Assembly (NCBI GenBank): GCA_949128115.1
Contig: OX421968.1
Location: forward strand, 27,636,377-27,700,376
DNA length: 64,000 bases
Reading direction: 5' to 3'
Origin: Anaspis maculata
Lineage: Eukaryota; Arthropoda; Insecta; Coleoptera; Scraptiidae
Below, one piece after another: positions 21,966-33,708 of the stretch. Position 1 is the stretch's first letter; every line of letters begins with the position of its first letter. Position numbers and translations under genes: made by a program. Under the pieces are notes generated by a model that worked only from the letters and a program-made list of their open reading frames with translations, did no database searches and was not told the origin of the DNA.

Positions 21966-22669
21966 GTATCTACAGTGTCTCCGGAGATGAAAGATTCTTG
22001 GCTTTAGGCTTTCTGCTGTATTGAAGTTCTTAGTAGGAGCTGTAGCTTTTTTGGTCTTGGGCATAATCACCAGGTGGTGGTTTCATTGGATCACTTGTTT
22101 GTTTGCCGAACATCAATTCCGCTGATGGTGATTTGTTTTCTGGTCTACTTGGTATTATTATTATTATTATTATTATTACTATTATTATCCGTAAGTTGTA
22201 AAAAAAATATATCAATATCCTTTCGCGCAGAGATTCTCCTGAAATGAATTTCATTGATGTGATTTTGAATGAATCCACGAACCTCTCTGTAAGGATGCGC
22301 TGAATCGCATTCCCCATTCTGCTGGCATCGGGAAAGATGCAAATGTGGTTTTTACTCGGTTTTTAGCGGCATTGCTACATTATTGTGCAAATTATACCCG
22401 CTTGGCCAAACTCCTTTGTTAAAATTCATATATCCGAGTCGTAATTTTTTTTATTTTCATTTTTCTTTTTTTTTTCGTTAAAACGACCAACAGGCCAAAG
22501 CCCAATTAAAGGTCGAGTGTTGAAAGAGCCCTATATATGGAGGCAGGGGTGCAAAACAGGTAAAACGACGTCACTCTCAATCAAGCTGTGGTTTGAATAG
22601 ATTCTGCCAATAGGAGAAGCTTGCAAAAGATTTGTTCTGGCAAAAGGTGGTGAAAATAAACTTTTTGAT
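21966..22669. other. No gene seen; ATT microsatellite
   Basis: Unassigned. It contains an (ATT)n tract at about 22152-22188 and T-rich sequence near 22450-22475. No ORF with a recognisable motif. Confidence 0.5.
22152..22188. repeat. (ATT)n microsatellite
   Basis: About twelve ATT units with one ACT interruption. It may be the tail of a retroposon, but no body was recognised. Confidence 0.85.
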
Positions 22670-23056
22670 CTAAGAGGTACCTACACCGGGTACACAGAAA
22701 TCGATCATGCAAAGGATTTCAGGGCAGTCAACCTCTCCACACAGGATCTTATGGAGGAAGACTACAGAGTGAATAAGAGCTCTATGGTTGTTAAGGCTCT
22801 GCAGCTGGAACCTGCTAAGCAGCTCTCTATTTGAAAAACCTGTTGCAGGGTAAACACCGTCGAGCCTGAAAAACAAAAACTTAAGAAGCCTACGCTGCAC
22901 ATTCTCAAGACCTCCAATTTGGGTTCTGTATAAGGAGCTCCAAACAATTGTTCTGTAGTAAAGCCCAATAGCGAAATGACCCTGATTTGGTGCTACTGCA
23001 ATAAAATCTGGCCCAAGCCAACCGCGCACAATTTCAAGCAATTTGGCCCGCAGCAC
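22670..23056 (-). pseudogene. LINE RT C-terminal fragment, same family type as LINE-B
   Basis: The 128-codon minus-strand frame contains LENVQRRLLKFLFFRLDGVYP, split here as ENVQRRLLKFLF and RLDGVYPATGF, then LLSRFQLQSLNNHR and DCPEIL. These align block by block with the C-terminus of LINE-B (VQRRFLKFLSF, LDGVYPPQGF, DCPELL) and with LINE-C. The RT catalytic core is absent. Truncated copy. Confidence 0.7.
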
Positions 23057-23242
23057 CCAAAACTCGTCTCCTCAGGGACTCCTCAGATTTGAAGATGCAA
23101 GAACTCTTGCAATGTGTAGTTCAGTATCGCCCTATACCTACCGTATGAACCTTCTTTCCCTTGAAGAGCGAATGGAGGCCCTTCTTCAACATCATTAGTT
23201 GTTCACACAATAAAGACCTAGATTTTGCATTGTATAGTATAT

Positions 23243-24878
23243 TAAACTACGCAACGTAATTATTGTCGTACTCCAAATTTCACCCTTTTTCAAAACAAGA
23301 AAACTCTCGTCTGGTTTGAAAAATTTCAATTCTGCTTGGAGCATTTGATAGCTTGATTCTCTAGGTATAGAATCGTATCGATTTGCAGATTGATCGATGT
23401 CAACTTGAGTTTCTACAGGGTGTTGAAGAAAGTAGTGCAACATTTATAAAGTTTGACTATCTCCCATTTGGAATCAAACTGTTTATTTTGAATTTCAACA
23501 TCAATGGCATGTAGCTGAAATTTATATATCGAAACGGTTTTTGATTCATCTCTCTATCTCTTTTATTTACAGGTCGGTATCGAAAAGACGACTTTTTTGT
23601 CTTCTGGTGATAACATTTTGCCTTCTTCACCAATTTTCTGAATCCAGGGCTCATATCGAAGCCGAAGCCTTGGCTAGGAAAACCCAATAAACATAATCGA
23701 CTCAAGACCAACACTCAAAATATAGGGTGGCATCAAAAGTGACATATGATTTCATCTGTCCAGGAATCCGACCGGGTGGAGAATTTAACGAAAATCAACA
23801 TCTTTCCGGATGAGGCATTCATTCTGAACACTCTTTGATGTTCCATGATTGATTGTCACCAGAATGATCGATGGAGGTACCAAATTAGAATTGAGTGTTT
23901 CTGAGAGAGAATCAGCTCTCCCGCTGGTCTGAAAATGTCCGTAACCAACGATACAAAATCGGAACAATCGGAAACAGACAGTTCTCTTCGCTCTGTTTTC
24001 CGTAACACTGGTTACGGCATTTGCAGGTGAGTTGCAGCGCTGCTTCTCATTGGAAAACATGCGGCTGCAATTTGGACCTTGCATCCAAAGTTCTTGCCAC
24101 AATCAATCGTGAAACATCAAAGAGTGTTCAGAATGAATGCCTCATCTGAAAACAATGTTGATTTCCATTTAATTCTCCACCCGGTCGGATTCCTGGACAG
24201 ATATATTCATATGTCACTTTTGATGCCACCCTATATTTTGAATGTTGGTCTTGAATCGATTATGTTTATTGGTTTTCTTTACCTAAGGCTTCAGCTTCAA
24301 TATGAGCCCTGGATTTAGAAAAATGTTATCGCTAGAAGACCAAAAAGTCGTTTTTTCGATACCACCCTGAAATAAAAGAGATAGAGAGATAAATCAAAAA
24401 CCGTTTCGAGATATGAACTTCAGCTACATGTCATTGATGTTGAAATTCAAAAGGGAGTATGTCAAACTTTAAATGTTGCACTACTTTCTTTAACACCCTG
24501 TAGAAACTCAAGTTGACATCTATTTATCTTCGAATTGATACGATTCTATACCTAGAGAATCAAGCTCTCAAATGCTTCAAACAGAATTGAAATTGTTCAA
24601 ACCAGTCGGGAGTTTTCTTGTTTTGAAAAAGGGTGAAATTTGGAGTACCTACGACAATAATTTCGATGAAGGGATCCATTTTTCTTCTAGAGGAGATGTA
24701 TATTATAACTTGTAAATAAGGTAGTCTTCTTCACTTATTATACATAAATATACTTATTATACTTATTATACTTCACATTATATTTATAAAGCTGAAACTG
24801 CAGTAAACAAGTTGAAAAAAAATAAGTGGAGAAGACTACCTTATTTACACGTGACAATAATTTCGTTGCGTAGTTTAG
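23243..24878. mobile_element. Foldback element (TAAACTACGCAACG ends), right arm interrupted
   Basis: The left end TAAACTACGCAACGTAATTA at 23243 pairs with the right end at 24878. The inverted match covers ATTCTCTAGGTATAGAATCG, CTACAGGGTGTTGAAGAAAG, GGGCTCATATCGAAGC and GGAATCCGACCGGGTGGAG, reaching a loop at about 23850-24095. Arms are about 600 bp, no coding sequence. An ACAGGGTGTT box sits inside each arm. The right arm contains the insert listed next. Confidence 0.8.
24666..24852. mobile_element. 187 bp insert with internal hairpin, flanked by a 13 bp direct repeat
   Basis: GACAATAATTTCG occurs at 24653-24665 and again at 24853-24865, and the opposite arm of the host foldback has one copy (in reverse, with one mismatch). 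The insert and duplication are therefore well defined. Its right 140 bp is a hairpin: TGTAAATAAGGTAGTCTTCT pairs with the end near 24849. The left 45 bp are unpaired. A 13 bp duplication fits retroposition better than a DNA MITE. Nature unknown. Confidence 0.6.
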
Positions 24879-25479
24879 TTGGTGCCAATGTACATTTACA
24901 TTATATCAATAGGTGCAAGTTATTTGACCGACAGCAGCAAAAGTTTTGCCCCTTGAGGGGCTAATGGAGGCCCTTCTTTCTTTCTTCACAGGGACAATAA
25001 AGACCTACGCCAGATTCCTTTGTGTTACCTACTGCATCAACGAAGCCCTTTTGAGGAGCGAATAGATGCCCGTTCTAAGCACCAGTTGTCCGTACAATAA
25101 AAACTCTCACGAGATTCTGCATTTTGTGGTAGGTACTGCAATGAAAGTTGAAGCAAATCACATTGTATCATTGCAAGTGATTTCGCTCGCAGTACCTGAA
25201 GTTTTGCCTCTTGGAGGGACTCTCGGGGAGACTGATCGAGGGCCTATAATCATGATTCTACAGTACAGCAAAAGTTTTGTGGAGTAGGTACATAGTTTGA
25301 ATAATTTTAGAGCATCCCATTCCATTCATCTTTACATTGATTCTCATATGAGTTTGTCTGCTAGATCAACCTATTCCATCGGTCGACCCGCGGCGACACG
25401 CCGGAATCACAGATGAGGCTAATGTTGGAAAATCAACCCCTATTTGATAAAGAAGATAAAAGCCGTTATTCATTTTGAC
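24879..25479. repeat. Dispersed direct-repeat block (TTTTGCCCCTTGAGGG type)
   Basis: Related words recur at about 23156, 24947, 25041 and 25200: CCCTTGAAGAGCGAATGGAG, CCCCTTGAGGGGCTAATGGA, TTTTGAGGAGCGAATAGATG and CCTCTTGGAGGGAC. Each is followed within about 60 bases by ACAATAAAGACCTA or a variant. No gene seen. Confidence 0.45.
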
Positions 25480-26158
25480 ATTGACACAAAATTGCACAGA
25501 AAATTGCGCGAAAACATGCCTGAAACGTGCCTGACCTGAAACTCATCATGAAAATTTGAAAAACTAGAAAGAAAAAGCTCGATTTCCATGACAACCCACG
25601 AGCCACATAACATGCCCGAAAACATGCCTGAAAAATTGCACGGAAAAATGCCCCGTGTGAATGGGTCGAAAATATGCGGCTTGTTTTCACGCAAGAAAGT
25701 TGACAGACCAATCTTAGGTTATGCTTCGATGACAAAATCCTCCACAAAGCTCTCTCCCCACAATTAATTTGAGAGCCCTGATCACTGCTAAGGCTAAATC
25801 CGGGTTCAAGGGAAAAAAGCGTCAGTAGAATGTAGCACTGGTTTATGATTTTTCTATCAGACCTCATCACAAACTCCACAATTCCATAGCTGTTTCAATT
25901 TCCACAATCAAAAATAGCACTTATCACTTTCGAAGAGGGTGAAACAGACCCCAAGCAAGCTAATTCAGCCCCACATACTCATGAGATGACGTCTGCTATT
26001 CAAACTGACAGCGTAAGTCTAAAAACATGCAGGAAAACCTGCATCGTGTGCCGCCAAAACACACATGAAAAATTGCGTGAAAAAATGCCTGAAAAATTGC
26101 ACGCAAAAATGCCTGGAAAATTGCGGGCAACAATGCCTCGTGTGCCGCGGGCATTAGT
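25480..26158. repeat. GCAATTTTTC-motif interspersed repeat, copy 2 (longer)
   Basis: Both flanks of this 680 bp stretch are packed with GAAAAATTGC, GCCTGAAA and AAAACATGCCTG words (25485-25650 and 26015-26150). The right end, TGCCTCGTGTGCCGCGGGCAT at 26133-26153 in effect, is the reverse complement of the start of the copy at 6463. The middle lacks the motif. It looks like a transposon with subterminal motif arrays at both ends, about 680 bp long. Confidence 0.55.
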
Positions 26159-26949
26159 CATTTTGTGAGCTGCAGTTTCCTATTACATTCAAAAAGTATA
26201 GGTAGGTACATCTCTGTAACTGTTACTTTTTGATTTACACGCCAACTTGACAAATAGCGTTTTCCATTACATAAAACGGAAAACGTTTTCCATATCTCGT
26301 TATATACATTTTGTGCATAAAACAGAAAACAAAATAAAGCCTCCTACTGTACTTTTTTCTTCTTTATAGTAGTTTTTCACTTATCCTACTTATTTATTTC
26401 TGGAATATATTCCATTAATATCGAGTGACGAAGCTATTAATAATTAAAATTGAAAAAGTAACCGATTAGGTATTGCTCAGTTGCTTGTTACACTGTTGGG
26501 ATTTTTTACGGGACTGGAGATACAGTCCAGGCATTAAGTCTGCAATTACGACAGAGTTCTCATTTCTCGCGGACTATAAATATTGTATAATGATACCGGA
26601 CGAAAACTGCTTGCGCTTGTAGGTGGCGGCGGCACGCGGTGAACTTCAAAGGAAAATATTCAAAGCTTATTTTGGTCGATACTATTCATGATATTTGAAT
26701 TTTGAAAAAAGGTTAATATACAATATTTATTACAGAATAAAACGACCACTTTGGATTTCCAACAAAAAAATTGAAAATTTGAGAAAATCAAAAGTTTTTT
26801 TCCGAAAAATACAAAAATTGAAATTTTTGACTACAGCATCAAATAGTTATATATTCTTAAAATAATAACGTTTGAATTTTTGAAATCGGTCTATTGAGTG
26901 AATTTTGAGAATGTTAATAGTTTCCGCGCCATCTCGCGTCTCAGAAACA
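26159..26949. other. No gene seen
   Basis: AT-rich DNA upstream of the pogo-like pseudogene. The DNA-binding N-terminus expected for a pogo transposase was not found here. Confidence 0.5.
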
Positions 26950-28870
26950 CATTATTTTATCGTCCCCTTTAGCCTTAAGCGCTTTGCTTTTGAATATGCA
27001 GTAATGAATGGTATTGAACACTCTTTCGACATTACCAAAAAACTGCAGGCGACAAATGGGTCAGAAACTTTTGTGAAAGACAAAAAATTACGCTTCGTCA
27101 ACCTGAGAAATGTTCTATGGGGAGGATAATGGGATTTAATAAGCCTCCAGTTGAAAGATTCTTCGAGAATCTCAAGCGCTTGTATGAGAGGCACAATTCC
27201 TCTTCACATCAAGTGTACAACATGGACGAAACTGGCCTGAGTACAGTGCCTAATAAAATACAAGGTAGTGGCTCAGAAAGGAAAGCGAGCGGTTGGAGAA
27301 GTAGCAAGCGCAAAACAAGGTCAGTTAGTCACTGCAGTCTGCTGATTCTTTGGTCTGCTGCTTCAGCGCAAGCGGAGAATATGTACCACCGGCCTTGATC
27401 TTCCCCAAAAAAAGGATGCGGGAAGACCTATTCAACGATGCTCCAACTGGAACTCTGAGAATGATATTGGATTCAGGTTTTATTAACGCAGATCTATATT
27501 TCTCCAGTGGATCAAACATTTTAAGGAAGTTGTCAAGCCCAACCAAGAAGTGCCGGTCCTTCTTCTGCTGGACAATCATGTATCTCACCGAACACTGTCT
27601 GTAGTGAACTACTGCTGCGAGAACTTCATCCATCTTTTATCACTGCCTCCACATTCAAGCCATCGACTCCAGCCACTGGACAAAGGATTTTTCGGACCTC
27701 TCAAAACTTCTTATTAGTCAATTTTGCGATGATTGGCTTGTGGCTCATCCGGGAAAGGTTATAACCCAATCAGAAGTGGCTGGTTTGCTTTGTCGAGCAT
27801 ATTACGCCATTGCTAATATCGAGAAAGCTGCGAACTCGTTCTCGCCAACCGGAATTTATCCATACAACTCGCATGTGTTTGGAGATGAAGACTTTGCTCC
27901 TTCTCTGGTAAGTGACAGACCAAACGTTGATCACCAAACAACAGCAGTAGTAGAGGATGAAGAACTTGCAAACTCTTCGCAAACACTGACGGTCACCCAA
28001 TCTGCTGATATAACGCCCCTTGAGGGAACAGGGTCCAACACCAGAGCCAGAAGAGAGAACATCATCGTCAGATGAAGACACTCCCCAAACTTGCAGTGGC
28101 CTTCTATCCTACGATAAATCTCGCACTACTGAGCTTGTCCTCGACAGTCCAAGTGGATCGGGAACGTTTGAATTTTTGAAAAAACCGATTACTGTCGATT
28201 TAAATCAGATTGAGCTCACAGAAATTCCTTTCTCAACAATAATAATTGAAGATGTTACCTCCATAGAAGAAAGTACTTACATATAAACTTCAGCTGTTCC
28301 GACTGGCAACAAATCGAACGAAAATACAATGCAAAAACTTCATCAACGCTTAAGGAAGTGTCTCCCGCTGTGTCCCCGTATCAAATCAGACCACTACCTA
28401 AAATGGAATTTACCAGTACTAGGAAAAGAATGGCTCAAAAATCTGAAATACTAACAAACAGTCCATTCAAAAACAGCCTCGACGAAGCAGCGTCGGCAGC
28501 AAGAGAAATTCTTTTGAAAAAAAAATCAAACAGCTAAGAGACGACTACAGTCTGAAGATGGTGTCGCAACAAAACTTTCTAAACCTTCTTCATCTACGTC
28601 CAGAAAAGGCAAGAACTCTGGCAAGAAGAACCCTGGAAGTGCAGCAAAAAATGAATCATCCCAGAACCGATCACAAACCACTCAAATACCAGACACCCAT
28701 GAAGTTCTGTTTTGTCCAGGCTGTAATGAGCAATTTGGGGATCCACCCTAAGAAGATTGGATACAGTGCTCTAAATGTGCCAAACGAGGTGCCAAATGGT
28801 GGCACGAAGCTTGCACATACTATTCGGGTGGCACTTATTGCTGCGACTTTTGTACTTCTAAATAATCACC
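26950..28870 (+). pseudogene. pogo/Tigger-like DDE transposase with C-terminal PHD finger, broken
   Basis: The reading starts at LKRFAFEYAVMNGIEHSFD (about 26970) and passes through a frameshift to KWVRNF. It then continues with MGFNKPPVERFFENL, YNMDETGLSTVPNK (first catalytic Asp), SASGEYVPPALIFPKKRM, LLLDNHVSH (second Asp, about 27565) and LQPLDKGFFGPLK (third Asp, about 27680). WLVAHPGKVITQSEVAGL and IEKAANSFSPTGIYPYNS follow. After an acidic linker a PHD finger reads CPGCNEQF, IQCSKC, WWHEAC and YCCDFC, ending at TAA near 28869. At least four frameshifts or stops break it, and the helix-turn-helix N-terminus is missing. Tigger-type proteins with a PHD tail are known in insects. Confidence 0.8.
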
Positions 28871-28874
28871 CTGT

Positions 28875-28913
28875 CTGCGTACTCTTGGGACAGGATAGTC
28901 CCAAGAGTGCGCA
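28875..28913. other. Short hairpin after the pogo-like pseudogene
   Basis: GTACTCTTGGGAC, AGGATA and GTCCCAAGAGTGC form a 12-13 bp stem with a 6-base loop. GTGCGTACTCTTAGG recurs near 29080. It could be a piece of a terminal inverted repeat of the pogo-like element. No matching 5' end was found. Confidence 0.5.
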
Positions 28914-29287
28914 TTTGCAACTATGAGAATTTTTAAATTTTTTAATTTGAACGTACTTGTTTGTGTTTATCATTTTGAATTTTTCATTAACAAATATATT
29001 ATTGTTTCACATGATACTAGGTATATTTTGAGTCCTCACCATAAAAAGAATTGCTTTTCAGCCCTAAAAATGTGTTATGTGCGTACTCTTAGGCCAGCTT
29101 TCCCTACATAGCTACCTAGAGTATTCCACTACATATTATCCTGAATTTTTTCACGCTAAGACTGGCAAGCTCAAACGAGAAACTCCTAAGTAGGTACCTA
29201 GGTTCCTATAGGTACTTTGTACCTTCAAGCCGTAGGTACTTGAGTGAAAGACCTCTGGGAACATAGACGAAGCTCTAGCCAACATTG
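28914..29287. other. No gene seen
   Basis: Unassigned. GTAGGTACCTAGG-type words cluster at 29190-29250. Confidence 0.5.
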
Positions 29288-30595
29288 AGTAGGTATGCAA
29301 AAATAGTGTAACGCGGTTTCTATTTAGATTCGTGTTCAGAAGGTCTGGAAGATGCTGGCCGCGAACAGTGCACGTTTACCCTGTGGTGGGGGGTGGGGCG
29401 AAATCCGGCCATTGTTAGATTCAAGGCCCGTAAGTTGCAATATCATATATAAGGACAATTTATTCAAATATAAATAAATTAACACCTTTCTATAATGTAA
29501 TAGATTGCCATGAGAGCATCATGAGATGCATAGTCCTTGATAAAAAAAATCGGGAAATGCGTATCAACGAAAATACAGCCCGATACAGCCCTTCAAAGTG
29601 AAATTTTGGAAAAATGTTTTTGGCCGTAACTTTGGCACTTTTCTATCAATTTTGCTCAAATTTGGAATTTGCACTTCTAAAGTTATTGCCACAATACGGA
29701 ATTTCAGTTTTGGCCACACGTGACCAGTGGCGTATAAATAATGGGAAAGTCACTATATTTTCCTCCAAATTTTCTCCGCCACTGGATTTTTTCAGAAAAT
29801 TAAAACCAAACTCACATTACAAGTTCCATTCGTTGGAGCAACCAGCTCTAGTAAAATTTTGATATGAGGCTTCGTTCATGAGAAAATAAAGTTTGAAAAC
29901 GCATCTGCAATCTCCAAATATTTTTTCATCTTTTTTTTTTAATCAACAACCTTATATGAAAAAATTTCACTGAAGCTGGTTGCTCTTCTAAATGAAACTT
30001 GTGATTTGACCATGGTTTTGATTTTTTTTTAATTCCAGTGGCGTAGAAAATTTGGGGGGAAATAATAATAATAATAATAATAATAATAATTTCGTCTTTG
30101 TTACGGCGAAGTCTAGCCAATGGCTACTCTACTTAACCGTGGACCGACAGAGCTTAACGTGCTCTCCGAGGCACGTCCGAGGCAAATATAGTGACTTTCC
30201 GTGCTTATTTTTGCTGGAAACTGAAATTCCGTATTATGAGCAATAACTCTAGAAGTGCAAATTCCAAATTTGAGCGGAATTGGTCAAAAATTGCCGAAGT
30301 TATGACTAGAAACATTTTTCTAAAATTTCGCTTTGAAGGGCTGTGTTTTCGTTGATACGCATTTGCCAAATTTTTGTTTATCAAGGACTGGGCACCTCAT
30401 GATGCTCTATCGATACTGCGGCTTACTTGCCTCGAATCCAAAAGTGACCGTATTGCACCCCCACCCCCACCACGCCACGCCCACGGGGTAAACGTGCACT
30501 GTTCGCGACTGGCAACCTTAACTTTCTTATGCTTGCAGGCCTTCTGAACACGAATCTGAAAAGAAACCGCGTTACACTATTCTTGCATACTTAAT
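29288..30595. mobile_element. Foldback element (GTATGCAARAATAGTG ends)
   Basis: The left end GGTATGCAAAAATAGTGTAA (29292 on) pairs with the inverted end near 30590. The arms continue through CGCGGTTTC, GATTCGTGTTCAGAAGG, GTAAACGTGCACTGTTCGCG-like blocks, GTTGATACGC and TTCCAAATTTGAGC, to a central zone 29770-30060. There, CCACTGGA and TTCCAGTGGCGTA again face each other. The loop zone holds the AAT tract listed next. No coding sequence. Confidence 0.8.
30056..30185 (-). mobile_element. Possible RTE-type LINE or SINE 3' end with (AAT)n tail
   Basis: About eleven AAT units (30061-30091) are followed by TTACGGCGAAGTCTAGCC and GGACCGACAGAGCTTAACGT. Read on the minus strand, this is ACGTTAAGC-TGTCGGTCC and then an (ATT)n tail, the layout of many RTE 3' ends. 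It sits asymmetrically in the foldback, so it probably inserted later. Low certainty. Confidence 0.35.
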
Positions 30596-33083
30596 ATTAG
30601 AGACTTATTGCAGAATGCCATTTTACTGCACGGCACTATTAAAGGAGGCGTTATTAAAATACTGCCTACCTTATTTTTGGTTGTTGAATAAGAATTATTG
30701 CAGATCGCAAATTCTCTTACTTGCCCCGTCATTCCCAATTCCTAACCTAAATTTTTAGTCTCAATTCAAAGTGTCCCAAATTGCATGCGGGACACAAGGA
30801 CCCCTCTGACGGGCCTGGCTTTTTGCACACGTGTAGTGCAAGGCCTGCAGAGTCTATCTGCAAAAAATTAGCCCCCTATTTAATAACGTAAGGGAAGTTA
30901 GCTCAAAATTGGACGATTATAGGCAACCAACAATACACTAAGTACAGGGCCATTTTTGGGGCTTGTCAAAATAAAGTATAAATAAGGTCGACCTAAAGTG
31001 TGCACAAATAAAGGCAGGCACTATCCTTACTAAGGGAAATTTAACGTCGCACTAATTTGCGCAAGCGTAGGTGCCAAAATAGTGCCGCTTTTGATACTGC
31101 TTGCCCTTATTTAAATAGAGCTTCGTCTAAGAGTTCCATGGCACGAAGTGAAGTGACGAGTTAATTCTACCACTAAATCGAGTATATTGCATATCGAGGT
31201 ACTCTGAAGTCCTAAAAAGAGCCATAAATAAAGATCTGCTGTGAAGTAGCCGCAAAGCCATTATAGTTATATGGGTACCGGCACCTTTACTATCACCATT
31301 GTCTATTAGGTACTAGGGATGCTAGGTAGGTATGCTAGGTATACCAGGTAAACGGTTCACTTCAACACCTTCCACATTATAATAATTACTTTTTTCACAC
31401 CACAGACGCCACATCGTATTAAAGCTTGCTTCAAGACCAATTCGAGACTGAATAAATATTTCAATTTCTTTCATACTTACTACTACTATGCGGTCACTTT
31501 TGAGTCCAGTTGTGTAGAGATAACATTCAGGGTGCACTCATCAGGTAGCCATTCCAAGAATTCATAAAGGACCTTCATTGTTTAGTAGATAATAAATTAA
31601 ATACTTATCAGTTTTGCTGGTAGAATTTATTTATGACCCTTTTTACGACTCACGAATATCTCGATATGTACTATACCTAGGTACCAATTACGTTATGTAT
31701 ACGGCCGATCTGAGTGAAGTTAACCTTTGAAAACAAATAACGAGGCACCTTGCACCTAGCACCTAGGTATATTTTGGAAGTATGAAAAAGATAGAGGTAT
31801 AGGGGTGAGTGGAGCACAGGAGTCCACACACAAAGATCTTCGTGAATAATTATTATGGTACATGTGCTGCGATCTTTATGGCAAATGTCGCGTTTGCAAC
31901 TCAGAAGGCATCTGCATCGGTCGGTAATGACATTTCGCCGTTGTGGTCAAAGCTGTGAGGAAGCCGGCAGAAATATGATTTTCGAGGGACCTAAGTCTTG
32001 TAAAATTTACCTAAGTATCTAAATTCCGGTGACCGTATGTCATAAAGAGGAAAAGAGGACCCAAAGCCATACATTTTACAGTAACTATTCTACCACCATT
32101 CTCTTCCTTATGCAATTTTGAGTCGATGCGCGATGTAGCTACGGAAGAATGCGATTTACTTACGTTAGCTATTCCATTTTCGCACTAGAACATCGCCCAC
32201 TATCCTTCCATCGCTTGCGGTCGCGGGAACATAACCGTCACCTTGGCACCCGCTATGGCAACGTTGCAGGCACGCCGGCACAACGAAGCGCCTCTTGCCA
32301 GCTTCTTGCCCGCGCTTGCGCCTGATAGGGTGCCAAAGTACCGCTGTAGAGATTCGCTTGTTTTTGACATTAATGAGTTAAATCTTAAGTTCAGCACATT
32401 AATTTTTATGATAAAGCGAGAGTTGTTCAATAAATTATGTACATATTTATTACAACTTTACAAATGAAGAAAAGTGAATCAACATTTTGTACTAGTGAAA
32501 ATAATATCATACCATATACCTACCCATCTTTAGCACGCCATTTTTGTTCCCGCGACCACTCTATTCTCACTGTTCTTTTTTTGACAATCCACGTTTTCCG
32601 AAAGGCTTCTGAGCATACCTGTAAAAGTAGGACGTTGCCATATCTCATATCACGACAACAAGTTGACAACACTGTAATACGGTGTGCGTGTGTAAATGTC
32701 ACGCAAATGGTAGGAAGCTGACAGCCCTTTACGTCAATTTGACGTTTCGACAGACCTAACCTAATAACGCTCTTGTTTCGGTGATCGCCTTGCAGCTCGT
32801 TGTGTTTTGTATCACCTGAATCTTTTCTGCGTCTTTTTGCCATACATTTCGTTCTGAACAATATTAAATGTCGAATGTTGAATGGTGAGGAGGTTCCTTA
32901 TGTTTGTTTACATTTCGATTATTGATTGACAGTTGTCATATTGACAGTGAAACTTCGTGCATCAAAATTGAAATTACCGCGCTCTGCAGGTATGCGTTCT
33001 CATGTATGCGCTGAAGTGATGTACGTGATGGTAAACGTGGATTGATGTTTCATTCTTAACTGTCAACGTTTGGCAGCTAGCCG
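30596..33083. other. No gene seen (2.5 kb)
   Basis: No supported gene, repeat array or element end was recognised. Short ORFs (for example 32243-32467 and 32520-32861 minus) lack motifs. GC rises around 32210-32340. I could not assign this stretch. Confidence 0.5.
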
Positions 33084-33267
33084 ATTGGCGAGTTTCAAGA
33101 TCGAATACGCCATCTGACGGCCAACGTGTAAACGATGTTTGTGCACGGATCAACCGTAGATTTGTGTGAGCTCTTATGAGCGTTGCGGTGTTTGGTGACA
33201 TTAATTGATTCCATCTGACTTAACGCGGCGTTAATTTTTTCCAACAAATTACGTGAGCCACACACGT

Positions 33268-33708
33268 TTCATTGGCCTTGTTTACGCAAGGTTTAAAACT
33301 GGTGTTAAGGTCCGTAACATCAATGTTATCGTCCGCATAAACACCTCTAAACGCAAGTTTCGCAACAGCTGTTAAGCTTAGCTAAATGTGATTTTAAATT
33401 GCATTTAGTAAGCAAACAAGTGTTGGCAATCGCACGTAAACGCCCATGCCCATCCGCAGTACACTAATGTAGCGAATGTTGCCTAAAATCGTGGTTTTTA
33501 GGCAACTTTCACTACAGAAGTGTACTGCGGAATGTATTTTACCGCCAGGGACTTTTCCCACACGATTCAAGAATAGCGGCCTAGGTTAAGGGGCTGTCGG
33601 CTGTCATTTTGGTCGGCGCGCGTAAACACTCCTAACTAACCACTGTTAAAATCTCTGCTAAGCCTCGCGTAAACAAGCTCAGTATCTTGAATATACTAGG
33701 TGTCATCG
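33268..33708. mobile_element. MITE nested in SWIM element copy A (TTGTTTACGC ends)
   Basis: CCTTGTTTACGCAAGGTTTA near 33275 pairs with the end GCCTCGCGTAAACAAGC near 33680. Copies B and C lack this segment: they read CACGTTTC directly into ATCTTG. The insertion is therefore defined by comparison within the window. A 3-4 base CATT/CAGT duplication is possible. Confidence 0.65.
33459..33537. mobile_element. 79 bp hairpin nested inside the MITE
   Basis: CCGCAGTACACTAATGTAG and CTACAGAAGTGTACTGCGG are the ends, and GTTGCCTAAAA and TTTTAGGCAAC pair inside. It may be a minimal MITE or simply the inner stem of the host MITE. Confidence 0.5.
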
